This document shows, piece after piece, positions 7,422-13,920 of a stretch of 14,450 nt of DNA. Under the pieces are notes generated by a model. The model had not been told where the DNA came from and made no database searches. It worked only from the letters and a program-made list of their open reading frames with translations. Source of the DNA: Spirochaetaceae bacterium (lineage in GTDB: Bacteria > Spirochaetota > Spirochaetia > Treponematales > Breznakiellaceae); the NCBI GenBank assembly GCA_031257075.1, contig JAIRPM010000026.1, positions 1 through 14,450 on the forward strand. The letters run 5' to 3'. Positions within the stretch are counted from its first letter, which is position 1. Each line of letters starts with the position of its first letter. The position numbers and the translations under genes were made by a program.

Positions 7422-7941
7422 CGGGCATTTTTGCCTTGTATATTTCATAGTTGCGGGAATCGAAACAGCAGAAAATCACCTTTTTGAGGGACATTAGGCC
7501 GGCGCAGGTTTCGCGCACGGTACTGAGGGCGATACCGGCGGCTTCTTCGAGCGGATAGCCGTAAATGCCGCAACTGATATTAGGAAAAGCAATGCTTGCC
7601 GCCTTGTACTGGCCGGCAAGCATGAGCGCGGAACGGTAACAGGACGCAAGTTTTTCGGCATCATTACCGCCGCTCTTGCCGTAAACCGGCCCGGCTGTGT
7701 GAATGATGTATTTGCACTTCATGTTTCCCGCGCCGGTTATCCGCGCCTCTCCTGTGGGGCAACGGGCACCATAGGCGTTTACCGGCAATTTGCGGCATTC
7801 TTCAAGGAGCGCGGGGCCGGCGGCGCGGTGTATAGCGCCGTCTACGCCCCCGCCTCCCAATAAGCCGGTGTTTGCCGCGTTCACTACAACGTCAACATCA
7901 AGCGCGGTAATGTCTCCCTGTATCAATTCAAATTGTGCCAT
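7402..7941 (-). CDS. Macro-domain protein, probable O-acetyl-ADP-ribose deacetylase
   Basis: This 179-residue stand-alone macro domain is of the MacroD/YmdB type, which hydrolyses O-acetyl-ADP-ribose and removes ADP-ribose from acidic residues. Visible motifs are GDIT (9-12), NAAN (21-24), LLGGGGVDGAIH (27-38, with the catalytic-loop Asp34), IIHTAGPVY (79-87) and NISCGIYGYP (121-130, phosphate-binding loop). All are intact. The length is normal for the family. No Shine-Dalgarno is visible before the ATG, but homologues start at the same point. A 39-base near-perfect hairpin begins 14 bases upstream of the start codon. The last few residues (about KGSTN) and the stop codon are encoded inside repeat copy B, so the natural C-terminus may have been replaced. 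No partner genes (sirtuin, ADP-ribosyltransferase) are nearby. Confidence 0.9.
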   Translation of the reverse strand: MAQFELIQGDITALDVDVVVNAANTGLLGGGGVDGAIHRAAGPALLEECRKLPVNAYGARCPTGEARITGAGNMKCKYIIHTAGPVYGKSGGNDAEKLASCYRSALMLAGQYKAASIAFPNISCGIYGYPLEEAAGIALSTVRETCAGLMSLKKVIFCCFDSRNYEIYKAKMPAKGSTN

Positions 7942-7955
7942 ACATGTAAAAGCGG

Positions 7956-7994
7956 TTAAAACAATCGGAAACTGAAAGTTTGCGATTGTTTTAA
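7956..7994. repeat. 39-base near-perfect hairpin in the macro-domain gene leader
   Basis: TTAAAACAATCG (7956-7967) and CGATTGTTTTAA (7983-7994) pair perfectly. After one G-G mismatch the stem continues AAACT/AGTTT around a GAA loop. It lies 14 bases upstream of the minus-strand ATG at 7941. It could block or slow translation, act as an operator, or end transcription arriving from the right. A second perfect hairpin (ATGGAA, 8008-8013, with TTCCAT, 8017-8022) follows. Confidence 0.6.
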
Positions 7995-8145
7995 TTGAAT
8001 AAATTTAATGGAATTTTTCCATGTTAACAAGAGAGCAATTCCGTGCTGCCGGTTTGCGGGTCAAAATAACAGTGCCGTTGCCAATAAGCCGTTTGCCCTC
8101 TTGCAAAAAATCGAAAAACATATTCAAATATAGAAGAGTATTTTT

Positions 8146-8217
8146 GGGCAATTAACTCAGCGGGAGAGTGCTACCTTCACACGGTAGAAGTCACTGGTTC
8201 AAATCCAGTATTGCCCA
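8146..8217 (+). tRNA. tRNA-Val, anticodon CAC
   Basis: The full cloverleaf can be folded. Acceptor stem GGGCAAT/ATTGCCC (8146-8152, 8210-8216), D stem ACTC/GAGT with loop AGCGGGA, anticodon stem CTACC/GGTAG (8171-8175, 8183-8187) with loop TTCACAC, 5-base variable loop, and T stem ACTGG/CCAGT with loop TTCAAAT. The anticodon is CAC (8178-8180), reading GTG valine codons. The discriminator is A8217. CCA is not encoded (the next bases are CTT), so it must be added enzymatically. A possible -10, TATAGA (8129-8134), lacks a clear -35. The downstream aminopeptidase reading frame starts within a few bases of the tRNA 3' end. Confidence 0.95.
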
Positions 8218-8218
8218 C

Positions 8219-8662
8219 TTGAAGCCTATTCTTGCTATACTGCCGCCATTGTGCGCGTTCGTTTTGCTCTGTTTGTGTTTTCTTCTTTTTCCCGCCTGTT
8301 ATACTATCAAACAAGGAGCCACGCTGTTCAGTTTGCTTGCCCGCGCTCAGCCGCTGGAAAAATTAAACCTGACGGATGAAAAAACCGCTCAATTTGTACA
8401 ATATGTACGCGACATACGCGTTTTTGCCGTAACGGAACTAGGATTAAAAGATACAAAAAATTATACCGGTTATGTAACTATCGACCGCGATTATCTTGCT
8501 GCTGTAGTTTCTGCATGCGACCCGGACAGCTTCAACACTTATGAATGGCGTTTTCCGGTTGTAGGGCGTATGCCGTACAAAGGTTTTTTTGACACTGAAG
8601 ATGCCCGCGCAGAAGCGGCAAAACTGAAAAAAAAAGGCTTGATGTTTGGGTGCGCGGCGTAG
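8219..8662 (+). pseudogene. Putative lipoprotein aminopeptidase, N-terminal part, ended by a frameshift
   Basis: This resembles the first half of the putative zinc aminopeptidase family with the C-Y-T lipoprotein start (Pfam 'putative aminopeptidase', COG4324 as I recall). A hydrophobic stretch ending LLFPAC, then YTIKQG, gives a lipoprotein signal. The family pattern continues through VRDIRVFAVTELGLKDTKNY and FPVVGRMPYKGFF. At the A9 run (8627-8635) the frame turns into GLMFGCAA and stops. The expected continuation GLDVWVRGVDAFSTLGFF lies in the -1 frame. The start is uncertain: GTG 8168 lies inside the tRNA and is unlikely. TTG 8219 gives a lysine-containing signal peptide. TTG 8249 follows an extended -10 (TGCTATACT). 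No Shine-Dalgarno is visible for either. Confidence 0.6.
8233..8241 (+). promoter_or_regulatory. Extended -10 promoter element just after tRNA-Val
   Basis: TGCTATACT carries the TG-N extension and a good -10 hexamer (8236-8241). The only -35 hint, TTGCCC (8211-8216), is 19 bases away inside the tRNA acceptor stem. The predicted start, about 8248, is one base before the in-frame TTG at 8249. Confidence 0.35.
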
Positions 8663-9291
8663 ACGCTTTTAGTACGCTTGGATTTTTCCGCGACCCGCTC
8701 TATTCGTATATGCGCGATTATTCCGTTTATGAACTCGCCGATTTACTGATACATGAATTGTTCCATGCTACGGCGTTTATCAAAAACGAAGTGCAATTCA
8801 ACGAAGAACTCGCGGAATTTGTCGGCGGCAAAGGGGCGCGCCTCTATATTGAACGCCGCTTTGGAATCGATTCGCCGGAATTTCAAAATATAGAACAGCG
8901 CAAAAAAGAAAGCGCCCTATTTGCGGCTTTTATACAAAACATCCGCACCGAATTAGATGGCGTATACCGGCAGGATATATCCGCCGAAGAAAAAATCAGA
9001 CGCAAGGAAGAAATTATAGCGCGGGCGAAGAATACATTTAGCCGGGAATATACTACAATGTTTGCAAGCGATAATTATCGCTACTTTAGCGATCTTGCGG
9101 TAAACAATGCTTATTTCCAACTTTTTGCCCTCTATCATGAAAACGGCCCGTATCTGGAGGACTTGTATACCCGTTCAGGCGTTTCCTTGCCGGCCTTTAT
9201 CGAAGCGGCCAAAAAAATCAAAGGGAAAGACAATCCTCGGGAACTGCTGGAAAAAGCGCTTTTTGTTGTCAAAGATGCGGTTGCGGACTGA
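8650..9291 (+). pseudogene. Putative aminopeptidase, C-terminal catalytic part, separated by the frameshift
   Basis: This open frame continues the previous fragment in the -1 frame, overlapping it by 13 bases. It carries HELFH (35-39 when counted from the GTG at 8650), a HExxH zinc-binding motif, followed by FNEELAEFVG (50-59), the likely third zinc ligand region of a gluzincin-like peptidase. GVDAFSTLGFFRDPL (3-17) is the family's conserved segment. The GTG start has no ribosome binding site and would remove the signal peptide and half the protein, so this is not a plausible separate gene. The catalytic half shows no further damage, which argues for a recent lesion, slippage expression or a sequencing error. 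The stop codon sits in the loop of a 12-pair hairpin. Confidence 0.6.
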
Positions 9292-9308
9292 AGTTTCGCA
9301 ACCGCATC
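9274..9308. terminator. Convergent hairpin between the aminopeptidase and metQ genes
   Basis: GATGCGGTTGCG (9274-9285) and CGCAACCGCATC (9297-9308) form a perfect 12-pair stem with an 11-base loop that holds the aminopeptidase stop. The minus strand continues with only TTT and the plus strand has no T run, so it probably works weakly as a shared bidirectional terminator or 3'-end block. Confidence 0.5.
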
Positions 9309-9317
9309 GAAGGAACC

Positions 9318-10100
9318 TTAAAATACCGCGATAACGCTGCCGTCAGCATAAGTTTTGTTGATATAATCTTTTACCGCTTTGCTCTGGAGCGCTTTTACGA
9401 GCGCGATAATTTTAGGCTGCGTTTCGCTGCCTTTCTTTACCGCGACTATGTTTACATAGGGAGAAGACGCTCCTTCGATAAGTATCGCGTCTTTCTTTTT
9501 GAAACCGGCATTTATCGCATAGTTGCCGTTGATGATAGCGAGGTCTACATCGCTTACGGCGCGGGGCAGTTGCGCTGCTTCAAGTTCCTTAAAATTCAGT
9601 TTTGCTTTATTTTCGATCATGTCCCTCGGCGTAGCGGTAAGCCCGATGCCCGGCTTTAGTTTGATAAGTTTTGCTTCCTGAAGCAAAAGCAAGGCGCGGC
9701 CTTCATTAGTGGGATCGTTAGGAATAGCCACCCATGAATTCTCCTTTAAGTCCTTGAGGTTCTTGATTTTCCGTGAATAGCCGCCCATAGGCTCAATGTG
9801 AATGCCGCCCGCGTTTACAAGGGTGAATTTTCTTTCTTTGTTAAAGTTGTCCATATACGGCGTGTGCTGGAAGAAATTGGCATCCAATTCGCCATTCTGT
9901 ACCGCCACATTCGGCTGAACATAGTCGGTAAATTCCTTTACCTCCAAGGTGTAACCCTGTTTGGTAAGATCTGCTTTAACCAGATTGAGTAACTCCGCAT
10001 GAGGCTTTGGCGTTGCCCCTACTTTAATAACTTTGTCGGCCTGCGCGAACACGGATGCCGCCGCCAACAAACCCGCGATGGTAAAAATCATCTTTTTCAT
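9318..10100 (-). CDS. metQ: MetQ/NlpA-family substrate-binding protein, secreted rather than lipidated
   Basis: This 260-residue binding protein belongs to the MetQ family, which delivers methionine or related compounds to a MetNI ABC importer. A signal peptide (MKKMIFTIAGLLAAASVFAQA) precedes the mature protein, which starts with the family pattern KVIKVGATPKPHAELL (23-38). Other hallmarks are FTDYVQPN (57-64), DANFFQHTPYM (74-84), IPNDPTNEGRALLLL (126-140) and INGNYA (190-195). Unlike most family members there is no lipobox cysteine, and in fact no cysteine anywhere, so cleavage by signal peptidase I near residue 21 and a soluble periplasmic protein are expected. No metN or metI gene is present in the window, so the permease is elsewhere and the substrate is uncertain. 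AGGAGT lies 6 bases before the ATG. Confidence 0.9.
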   Translation of the reverse strand: MKKMIFTIAGLLAAASVFAQADKVIKVGATPKPHAELLNLVKADLTKQGYTLEVKEFTDYVQPNVAVQNGELDANFFQHTPYMDNFNKERKFTLVNAGGIHIEPMGGYSRKIKNLKDLKENSWVAIPNDPTNEGRALLLLQEAKLIKLKPGIGLTATPRDMIENKAKLNFKELEAAQLPRAVSDVDLAIINGNYAINAGFKKKDAILIEGASSPYVNIVAVKKGSETQPKIIALVKALQSKAVKDYINKTYADGSVIAVF

Positions 10101-10134
10101 ACTAAACTCCTGCTGTTAATAGGTTTATGTATTC

Positions 10135-10164
10135 AGTGTAAAATTATCGCCCGGAATAAGTCAA
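10135..10164 (-). promoter_or_regulatory. Promoter of metQ overlapping the end of the upstream gene
   Basis: On the minus strand: TTGACT (10159-10164), 18-base spacer, TACACT (10135-10140). The -35 box overlaps the stop codon of the aldo/keto reductase gene. The start would be near 10128, about 28 bases before the metQ ATG. Confidence 0.5.
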
Positions 10165-11363
10165 GCCCCCGCGCGGTCGGAATTCCCGCTTTTGAACCAA
10201 AATGTCTTTATAAACCAGATAGCGGTCTTGAAATAGAACGGCTCAAGCCGTTTTTGAACGTTTTCCAGCATAGCGCGTATAGGGATGTTTTGAGGGCAAT
10301 GCTTTTCACAGGCACCGCACTTGACGCATAGCCGCGCCCCGCGCGGGTTGTCTGAATGGGAACCCGTACTCATCGTGTACTGTTTAATGCCCTCAAAAAG
10401 CCCCAGTACATAACTGGTGTTGTAAGCGGCAAAACAGCCGGGTATATTTATGCCTTTCGGGCAAGGCTGGCAATAATTACAGCCTGTACAGCGGATTTTG
10501 TATGACCGGGCAAATTCGGCGCGTACTATTTCGTATATATCATTGCGGGGTACGCAGCCGGGCACCGCTTCTCCCGCGAGTGCGATGTTTTCTTCGAGTT
10601 GGCTCTGCGCGTTCATACCGGAAAGTACGACCGTAACCTCTTGCTGGTTCCAAAGCCAGAGCAGCCCTCGCGCCGCCGGAGAAAGCGCCGGATTGTCCTG
10701 TTCAAAAGCTTTCCATGCCGCTTTGGGCAGTTCCTTCGCCAACTTGCCGCCCAAAAGCGGTTCCATAATGATAACCGGTATGTGTTTCGCGGCTGCGGCC
10801 AGCAGGCCGGTTTTTCCCGCCTGATAATTTTCATCGGAATAGTTGTACTGAATCTGGCAGAAATCCCAATCATAATCATTCAGAATTTTGATAAATTCAT
10901 CACGGTTGCCATGAAACGAGAACCCTGCTTGTTTAATTGTGCCTGATTTTTTTTGCCGTTCCAGCCATGGGATAATGCCTAGCGATTTCATTTTTTCCCA
11001 TGCCGCGCTGCCGGGAAAATTATGCATTAAGTAATAATCACAATATTCTGTTTTGAGGCGTTTAAGCGATTCGTTCAAATACCGGTCAAAATCGTCCGGT
11101 TTGTTACAAATCATAATAGGAAGTTTACTTGCGATATATACATCGGCGCGTTTGTTCAGCCTGCGCAGTATGGAGCCAAGCGTTTCTTCGCTTCCCGGAT
11201 AGAGATAGGCCGTATCAAAATAATTAACGCCGTTTTTTATCGCGAAAGAAATGAGTTCTTGTGTTTTTTTATAATCAATAACACCGAGCCTTTGCGGAAA
11301 TCGCATACAGCCAAATCCGAGAATCGAAAGTTTATTACCGTATTTATCGGCGCGGTAGAGCAT
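10161..11363 (-). CDS. Aldo/keto reductase with C-terminal 4Fe-4S ferredoxin domain
   Basis: The 400-residue protein has an aldo/keto reductase TIM barrel (about 1-270) fused to a ferredoxin-like tail (about 285-365). The catalytic tetrad is recognisable: Asp50 in YFDTA, Tyr55 in YLYPGSE, Lys80 in IASKLP and His114 in YLMHNF. Cys292, 295, 298 and 301 (C-x2-C-x2-C-x2-C-P) and Cys346, 349, 352 and 356 (C-x2-C-x2-C-x3-C-P) fit one or two iron-sulphur clusters. Such fusions are common in anaerobes and presumably move electrons between NAD(P)H, the clusters and a carbonyl substrate; the substrate is unknown. It starts 18 bases after the fabV stop, with AGGAG in the gap, so the two are probably one operon. 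It ends 60 bases before metQ. Confidence 0.9.
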   Translation of the reverse strand: MLYRADKYGNKLSILGFGCMRFPQRLGVIDYKKTQELISFAIKNGVNYFDTAYLYPGSEETLGSILRRLNKRADVYIASKLPIMICNKPDDFDRYLNESLKRLKTEYCDYYLMHNFPGSAAWEKMKSLGIIPWLERQKKSGTIKQAGFSFHGNRDEFIKILNDYDWDFCQIQYNYSDENYQAGKTGLLAAAAKHIPVIIMEPLLGGKLAKELPKAAWKAFEQDNPALSPAARGLLWLWNQQEVTVVLSGMNAQSQLEENIALAGEAVPGCVPRNDIYEIVRAEFARSYKIRCTGCNYCQPCPKGINIPGCFAAYNTSYVLGLFEGIKQYTMSTGSHSDNPRGARLCVKCGACEKHCPQNIPIRAMLENVQKRLEPFYFKTAIWFIKTFWFKSGNSDRAGA

Positions 11364-11381
11364 GCTCTCTTCTCCTGCCTG

Positions 11382-12596
11382 TTACAAACCTGTCGTTTGA
11401 ACATCCGCTTCGTAATCGATGCCGTCCACATCAAAACCATGCGCTTCCATGAAATCATGCTTGAAACCGGCGACATCCGTCTTTTGATAAATGGTTGCTT
11501 CGGTTGTTTCCGCCATTCGCGCCGCGACAGCCTTTTGCACGTCATCGCGCATCTCCCAGTCATCGATACGGATACGCCCGGCGCTGTCTACGGGAACATT
11601 GCCGGCATCGGCCGCTGCTTCCGCGCTGTAAAGGCGTTCGCGGAAAAGGCGGATTATTTGTTCGATACACCCTTCATGGAGTTTCATTTCTTTCATTACT
11701 TTGAAAAGGCATGAAATATAGAACGGAATAATAGGAATAACCGCGCTGGCGCGGGTAACAACTGCCTTGTTGACAGAAACCCATGCGCGCGCCGCTCCCG
11801 CTTTGTTTATGGCGCGGGAGGCGCGTTCCAAATCTTCTTTTGCGCGGCCTATTGTACCGTTTTTGTAGATAGCCCATGAAAGTTCAGGCCCGATATATGT
11901 GTACGCGACCGTTCGAGCATCGCGCGCGAGAACGCCGGCGGCGGCAAGCGCTTCTATCCATAATTCCCAGTCTTCACCGCCCATAACTTTTACGGTAGCG
12001 GCAATTTCATCACCAGATGCGCTTTCAGCGCTTACGCGGTTGATTTTGCCGGTAAGCATATCGATGGTGTCTCCGGCGAATGGGGCGCCTATAGGTTTAA
12101 TCACCGATTTGTACATAACGCCGGTCGCGGGGTCGGTACGCACGGGGGAGGCGAGTGAATAGATAACAAGACTGATTTCCGCCGGAATTCCGGCATCGGC
12201 GGCGGCTTCTTTAACGGCGTTAACGGCGAGCGCTTTGGCTTCGGCGGAAAACGCGTCGCAGTCCAAAGTGCGGCTTGCGATACCCGCCTTTTTTGACGCG
12301 GTATCAAATGCTAAATTGTTGTAAAAGCCTGGGGTGCCGGGCTTCGTTTCTGTTCCCGCTTTTTCAAAAGAAAGCCCCACCGTAACCGCGCCATAGCCAA
12401 AAGCGGCTGTAATGCGGCTGGCAAGCCCGTACCCTGTCGAACAGCCAATCACAAGCGCGAGTTTCGGCCCCAAACTATTCGCTGCCGGCTGTACTGCTCT
12501 TCGCGCCGCTTCTATTTGATTATGCACCGTTTTTTCGCAGCCTTTGGGATGACTGTTGATGCAAATATTGTTACGAATCATCGGTTTAATAACCAT
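11382..12596 (-). CDS. fabV: Trans-2-enoyl-CoA reductase (NADH), FabV/TER family
   Basis: This 404-residue monomeric reductase converts crotonyl-CoA or other trans-2-enoyl thioesters to the saturated form with NADH. It serves butyrate-type fermentation or the last step of fatty acid elongation. The NAD-binding loop GCSTGYGLASR (51-61) is followed by GLSFEKAG (74-81), where the Glu after Phe favours NADH. Tyr244 and Lys253 in YKNGTIGRAK give the Tyr-x8-Lys active site. Other family blocks are VRTDPATGVMYKS (152-164), MGGEDWELW (205-213) and, near the end, GFDVDGIDYEADV. As remembered, the Treponema denticola enzyme matches nearly throughout, with the same length. AAGGAG lies 5 bases before the ATG. 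The next gene downstream encodes a second oxidoreductase. Confidence 0.96.
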   Translation of the reverse strand: MVIKPMIRNNICINSHPKGCEKTVHNQIEAARRAVQPAANSLGPKLALVIGCSTGYGLASRITAAFGYGAVTVGLSFEKAGTETKPGTPGFYNNLAFDTASKKAGIASRTLDCDAFSAEAKALAVNAVKEAAADAGIPAEISLVIYSLASPVRTDPATGVMYKSVIKPIGAPFAGDTIDMLTGKINRVSAESASGDEIAATVKVMGGEDWELWIEALAAAGVLARDARTVAYTYIGPELSWAIYKNGTIGRAKEDLERASRAINKAGAARAWVSVNKAVVTRASAVIPIIPFYISCLFKVMKEMKLHEGCIEQIIRLFRERLYSAEAAADAGNVPVDSAGRIRIDDWEMRDDVQKAVAARMAETTEATIYQKTDVAGFKHDFMEAHGFDVDGIDYEADVQTTGL

Positions 12597-12614
12597 ACGA
12601 ACTCCTTGCTCTTT

Positions 12615-12644
12615 ATCTTAGTATTACCGGAATGCCCCTGTCAA
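12615..12644 (-). promoter_or_regulatory. Promoter of fabV and the aldo/keto reductase gene
   Basis: A consensus -35 TTGACA (minus strand, 12639-12644) is followed after 18 bases by TAAGAT (12615-12620); TACTAA at 15 bases is an alternative -10. The start near 12608 gives a leader of about 12 bases that is little more than the Shine-Dalgarno. Confidence 0.55.
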
Positions 12645-12751
12645 GACGGCGTACATTTTCACTACCCGCGCCCGACACCCAAGAAGGGGCGAAGATTTTT
12701 ATATGCGTTTGAGGCTGATTGCATGGTGTTTTGAAGGCGGCGCGGGAAGAC

Positions 12752-12779
12752 TTTACAAAATAAACTTGCATAGTATACT
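12752..12779 (+). promoter_or_regulatory. Promoter of aroF placing +1 on the start codon
   Basis: TTTACA (12752-12757), 16-base spacer, TATACT (12774-12779). Six bases (TTGGCT) separate the -10 box from the ATG at 12786, so the predicted first transcribed base is the A of the start codon. Confidence 0.6.
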
Positions 12780-12785
12780 TGGCTT

Positions 12786-13817
12786 ATGGTTTTGGTATTA
12801 TCAAACGGTTTGCAAGAAACAGAAATAAAAGCGCTTGTTTCGCGTTTTGAAGATGAAGGCTTCCGCACCAATTTGTCATACGGCGCGGAAGCCGCGATTC
12901 TCGGCCTTATCGGCGATACGAGCAGGCTGAACGAAGATACGCTCCGCGCTCTTCCCTGCATTGAAAATGTAATACGGGTCAGTGCCCCCTACAAATTGGC
13001 CAGCCGCACCTTTCATCCTGAAAATACCATCGTAGATGTAAATGGGGTTAGGGTAGGGGATAGCCGGCATTTCACGGTAATGGCCGGCCCCTGTTCTGTG
13101 GAAAGCGAAGAACAAATCATCAGTGTCGCAAAAGATGTTAAGCGGGCCGGGGCGCAAGTGCTGAGGGGCGGCGCGTTTAAGCCCCGTACCAGCCCATATA
13201 GTTTTCAGGGAATGGGTCAGGCCGGGTTGGAACTCCTTAAAGCGGCGCGAAAAGCGACAGGGCTGCCGGTTATTACGGAATTGATGTCTTCTAATCAACT
13301 TGAACTTTTTGAAGATATTGACATTATTCAGATTGGAGCGCGGAATATGCAGAATTTTGACCTTCTCAAAGAAGCGGGCGGTTTTGGTAAACCCATACTG
13401 CTCAAACGCGGCCTTTCTTCTACCATTAAAGAGTTGCTTATGTCGGTTGAATACCTGATGGCTGCCGGTAACGCTAATGTAATTATTTGCGAACGGGGTA
13501 TACGTACCTTTGATTCATATACCCGCAACTGCCTCGACCTTTCTGCGGTGCCGTATTTACAGAAAGAAACGCATCTGCCTGTTGTTGTTGACCCGAGCCA
13601 TGCCTGCGGAATTGCATGGATGGTACCGCGCCTTGCCAAAGCCGCTGCCGCCGCCGGCGCGGACGGTATCCTTGTAGAGGTACACAATAATCCCGCATGC
13701 GCCCTTTGTGACGGCGAACAATCCCTTACCCCCGCTGTTTTTGCCGGGCTTATGCGAGATTTGGCCGCTTACGCCGCGCTTGAAGGTAGAACGCTAGGGG
13801 AACGATGCTTGCATTGA
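12786..13817 (+). CDS. aroF: 3-deoxy-7-phosphoheptulonate (DAHP) synthase, type I-beta with N-terminal regulatory domain
   Basis: This 343-residue enzyme joins phosphoenolpyruvate and erythrose 4-phosphate in the first step of the shikimate pathway. Residues 1-70 form the ferredoxin-like (ACT-like) domain that gives feedback control by tyrosine or phenylalanine in the Thermotoga-type enzymes. The barrel follows, with AGPCSVES (100-107, metal ligand Cys103), GGAFKPRTSPYSFQG (128-142), IGARNMQN (183-190), LLKRG (205-209), CERGIRTF (235-242), DPSHACG (269-275, His272) and EVHNNP (298-303). Asp309 completes the metal site. No Shine-Dalgarno precedes the ATG and the -10 box lies 6 bases upstream, suggesting a leaderless mRNA. 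The last residues (about TLGERCLH) and the stop codon lie in repeat copy C. It is divergent from fabV. Confidence 0.95.
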   Translation: MVLVLSNGLQETEIKALVSRFEDEGFRTNLSYGAEAAILGLIGDTSRLNEDTLRALPCIENVIRVSAPYKLASRTFHPENTIVDVNGVRVGDSRHFTVMAGPCSVESEEQIISVAKDVKRAGAQVLRGGAFKPRTSPYSFQGMGQAGLELLKAARKATGLPVITELMSSNQLELFEDIDIIQIGARNMQNFDLLKEAGGFGKPILLKRGLSSTIKELLMSVEYLMAAGNANVIICERGIRTFDSYTRNCLDLSAVPYLQKETHLPVVVDPSHACGIAWMVPRLAKAAAAAGADGILVEVHNNPACALCDGEQSLTPAVFAGLMRDLAAYAALEGRTLGERCLH

Positions 13818-13838
13818 CTCTAATCAGCGTTCCCCTAG
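13794..13838. repeat. Intergenic hairpin repeat, copy C (MITE/REP-like, minimal form)
   Basis: CGCTAGGGGAACG (13792-13804) and CGTTCCCCTAGCG (13828-13840) are a perfect 13-base inverted repeat around a 23-base loop that contains the aroF stop codon. The right end read on the minus strand, CTAGGGGAACGCTGATTAG, matches the left ends of copies A and B. A small ATGC/GCAT stem fits in the loop. Confidence 0.6.
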
Positions 13839-13852
13839 CGGGAGCAAGATAG

Positions 13853-13899
13853 GCAAGTCCTATTAAAGAGGCATTTTTAAGGTACTTGCGCTTTTTTTT
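13853..13899 (+). terminator. Rho-independent terminator of aroF
   Basis: GCAAGT (13853-13858) pairs with ACTTGC (13884-13889), followed inward by CC/GG and TTAAA/TTTAA with small bulges. Two bases later comes a run of eight T (13892-13899). The 3' arm and T run also form the -35 box and spacer of the next promoter. Confidence 0.7.
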
Positions 13900-13914
13900 C
13901 TTTGTTTGTAGAAT
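13886..13914 (+). promoter_or_regulatory. Promoter P1 overlapping the aroF terminator
   Basis: TTGCGC (13886-13891), 17-base spacer, TAGAAT (13909-13914). The start near 13921 is the base before a strong hairpin (13922-13942). The spacer begins with the terminator's eight T. Confidence 0.6.
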
Positions 13915-13920
13915 GGAATA

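Noticed and set aside
8101..8134. TTGCAA (8101-8106) with TATAGA (8129-8134) as the tRNA-Val promoter
   Set aside because: The 22-base spacing is too long for a sigma-70 promoter; only the -10 hint is mentioned in the tRNA entry.
8168..8218. GTG at 8168 as start of the aminopeptidase gene
   Set aside because: It lies in the D arm of a complete tRNA-Val; the added residues are just translated tRNA and would disrupt the signal peptide.
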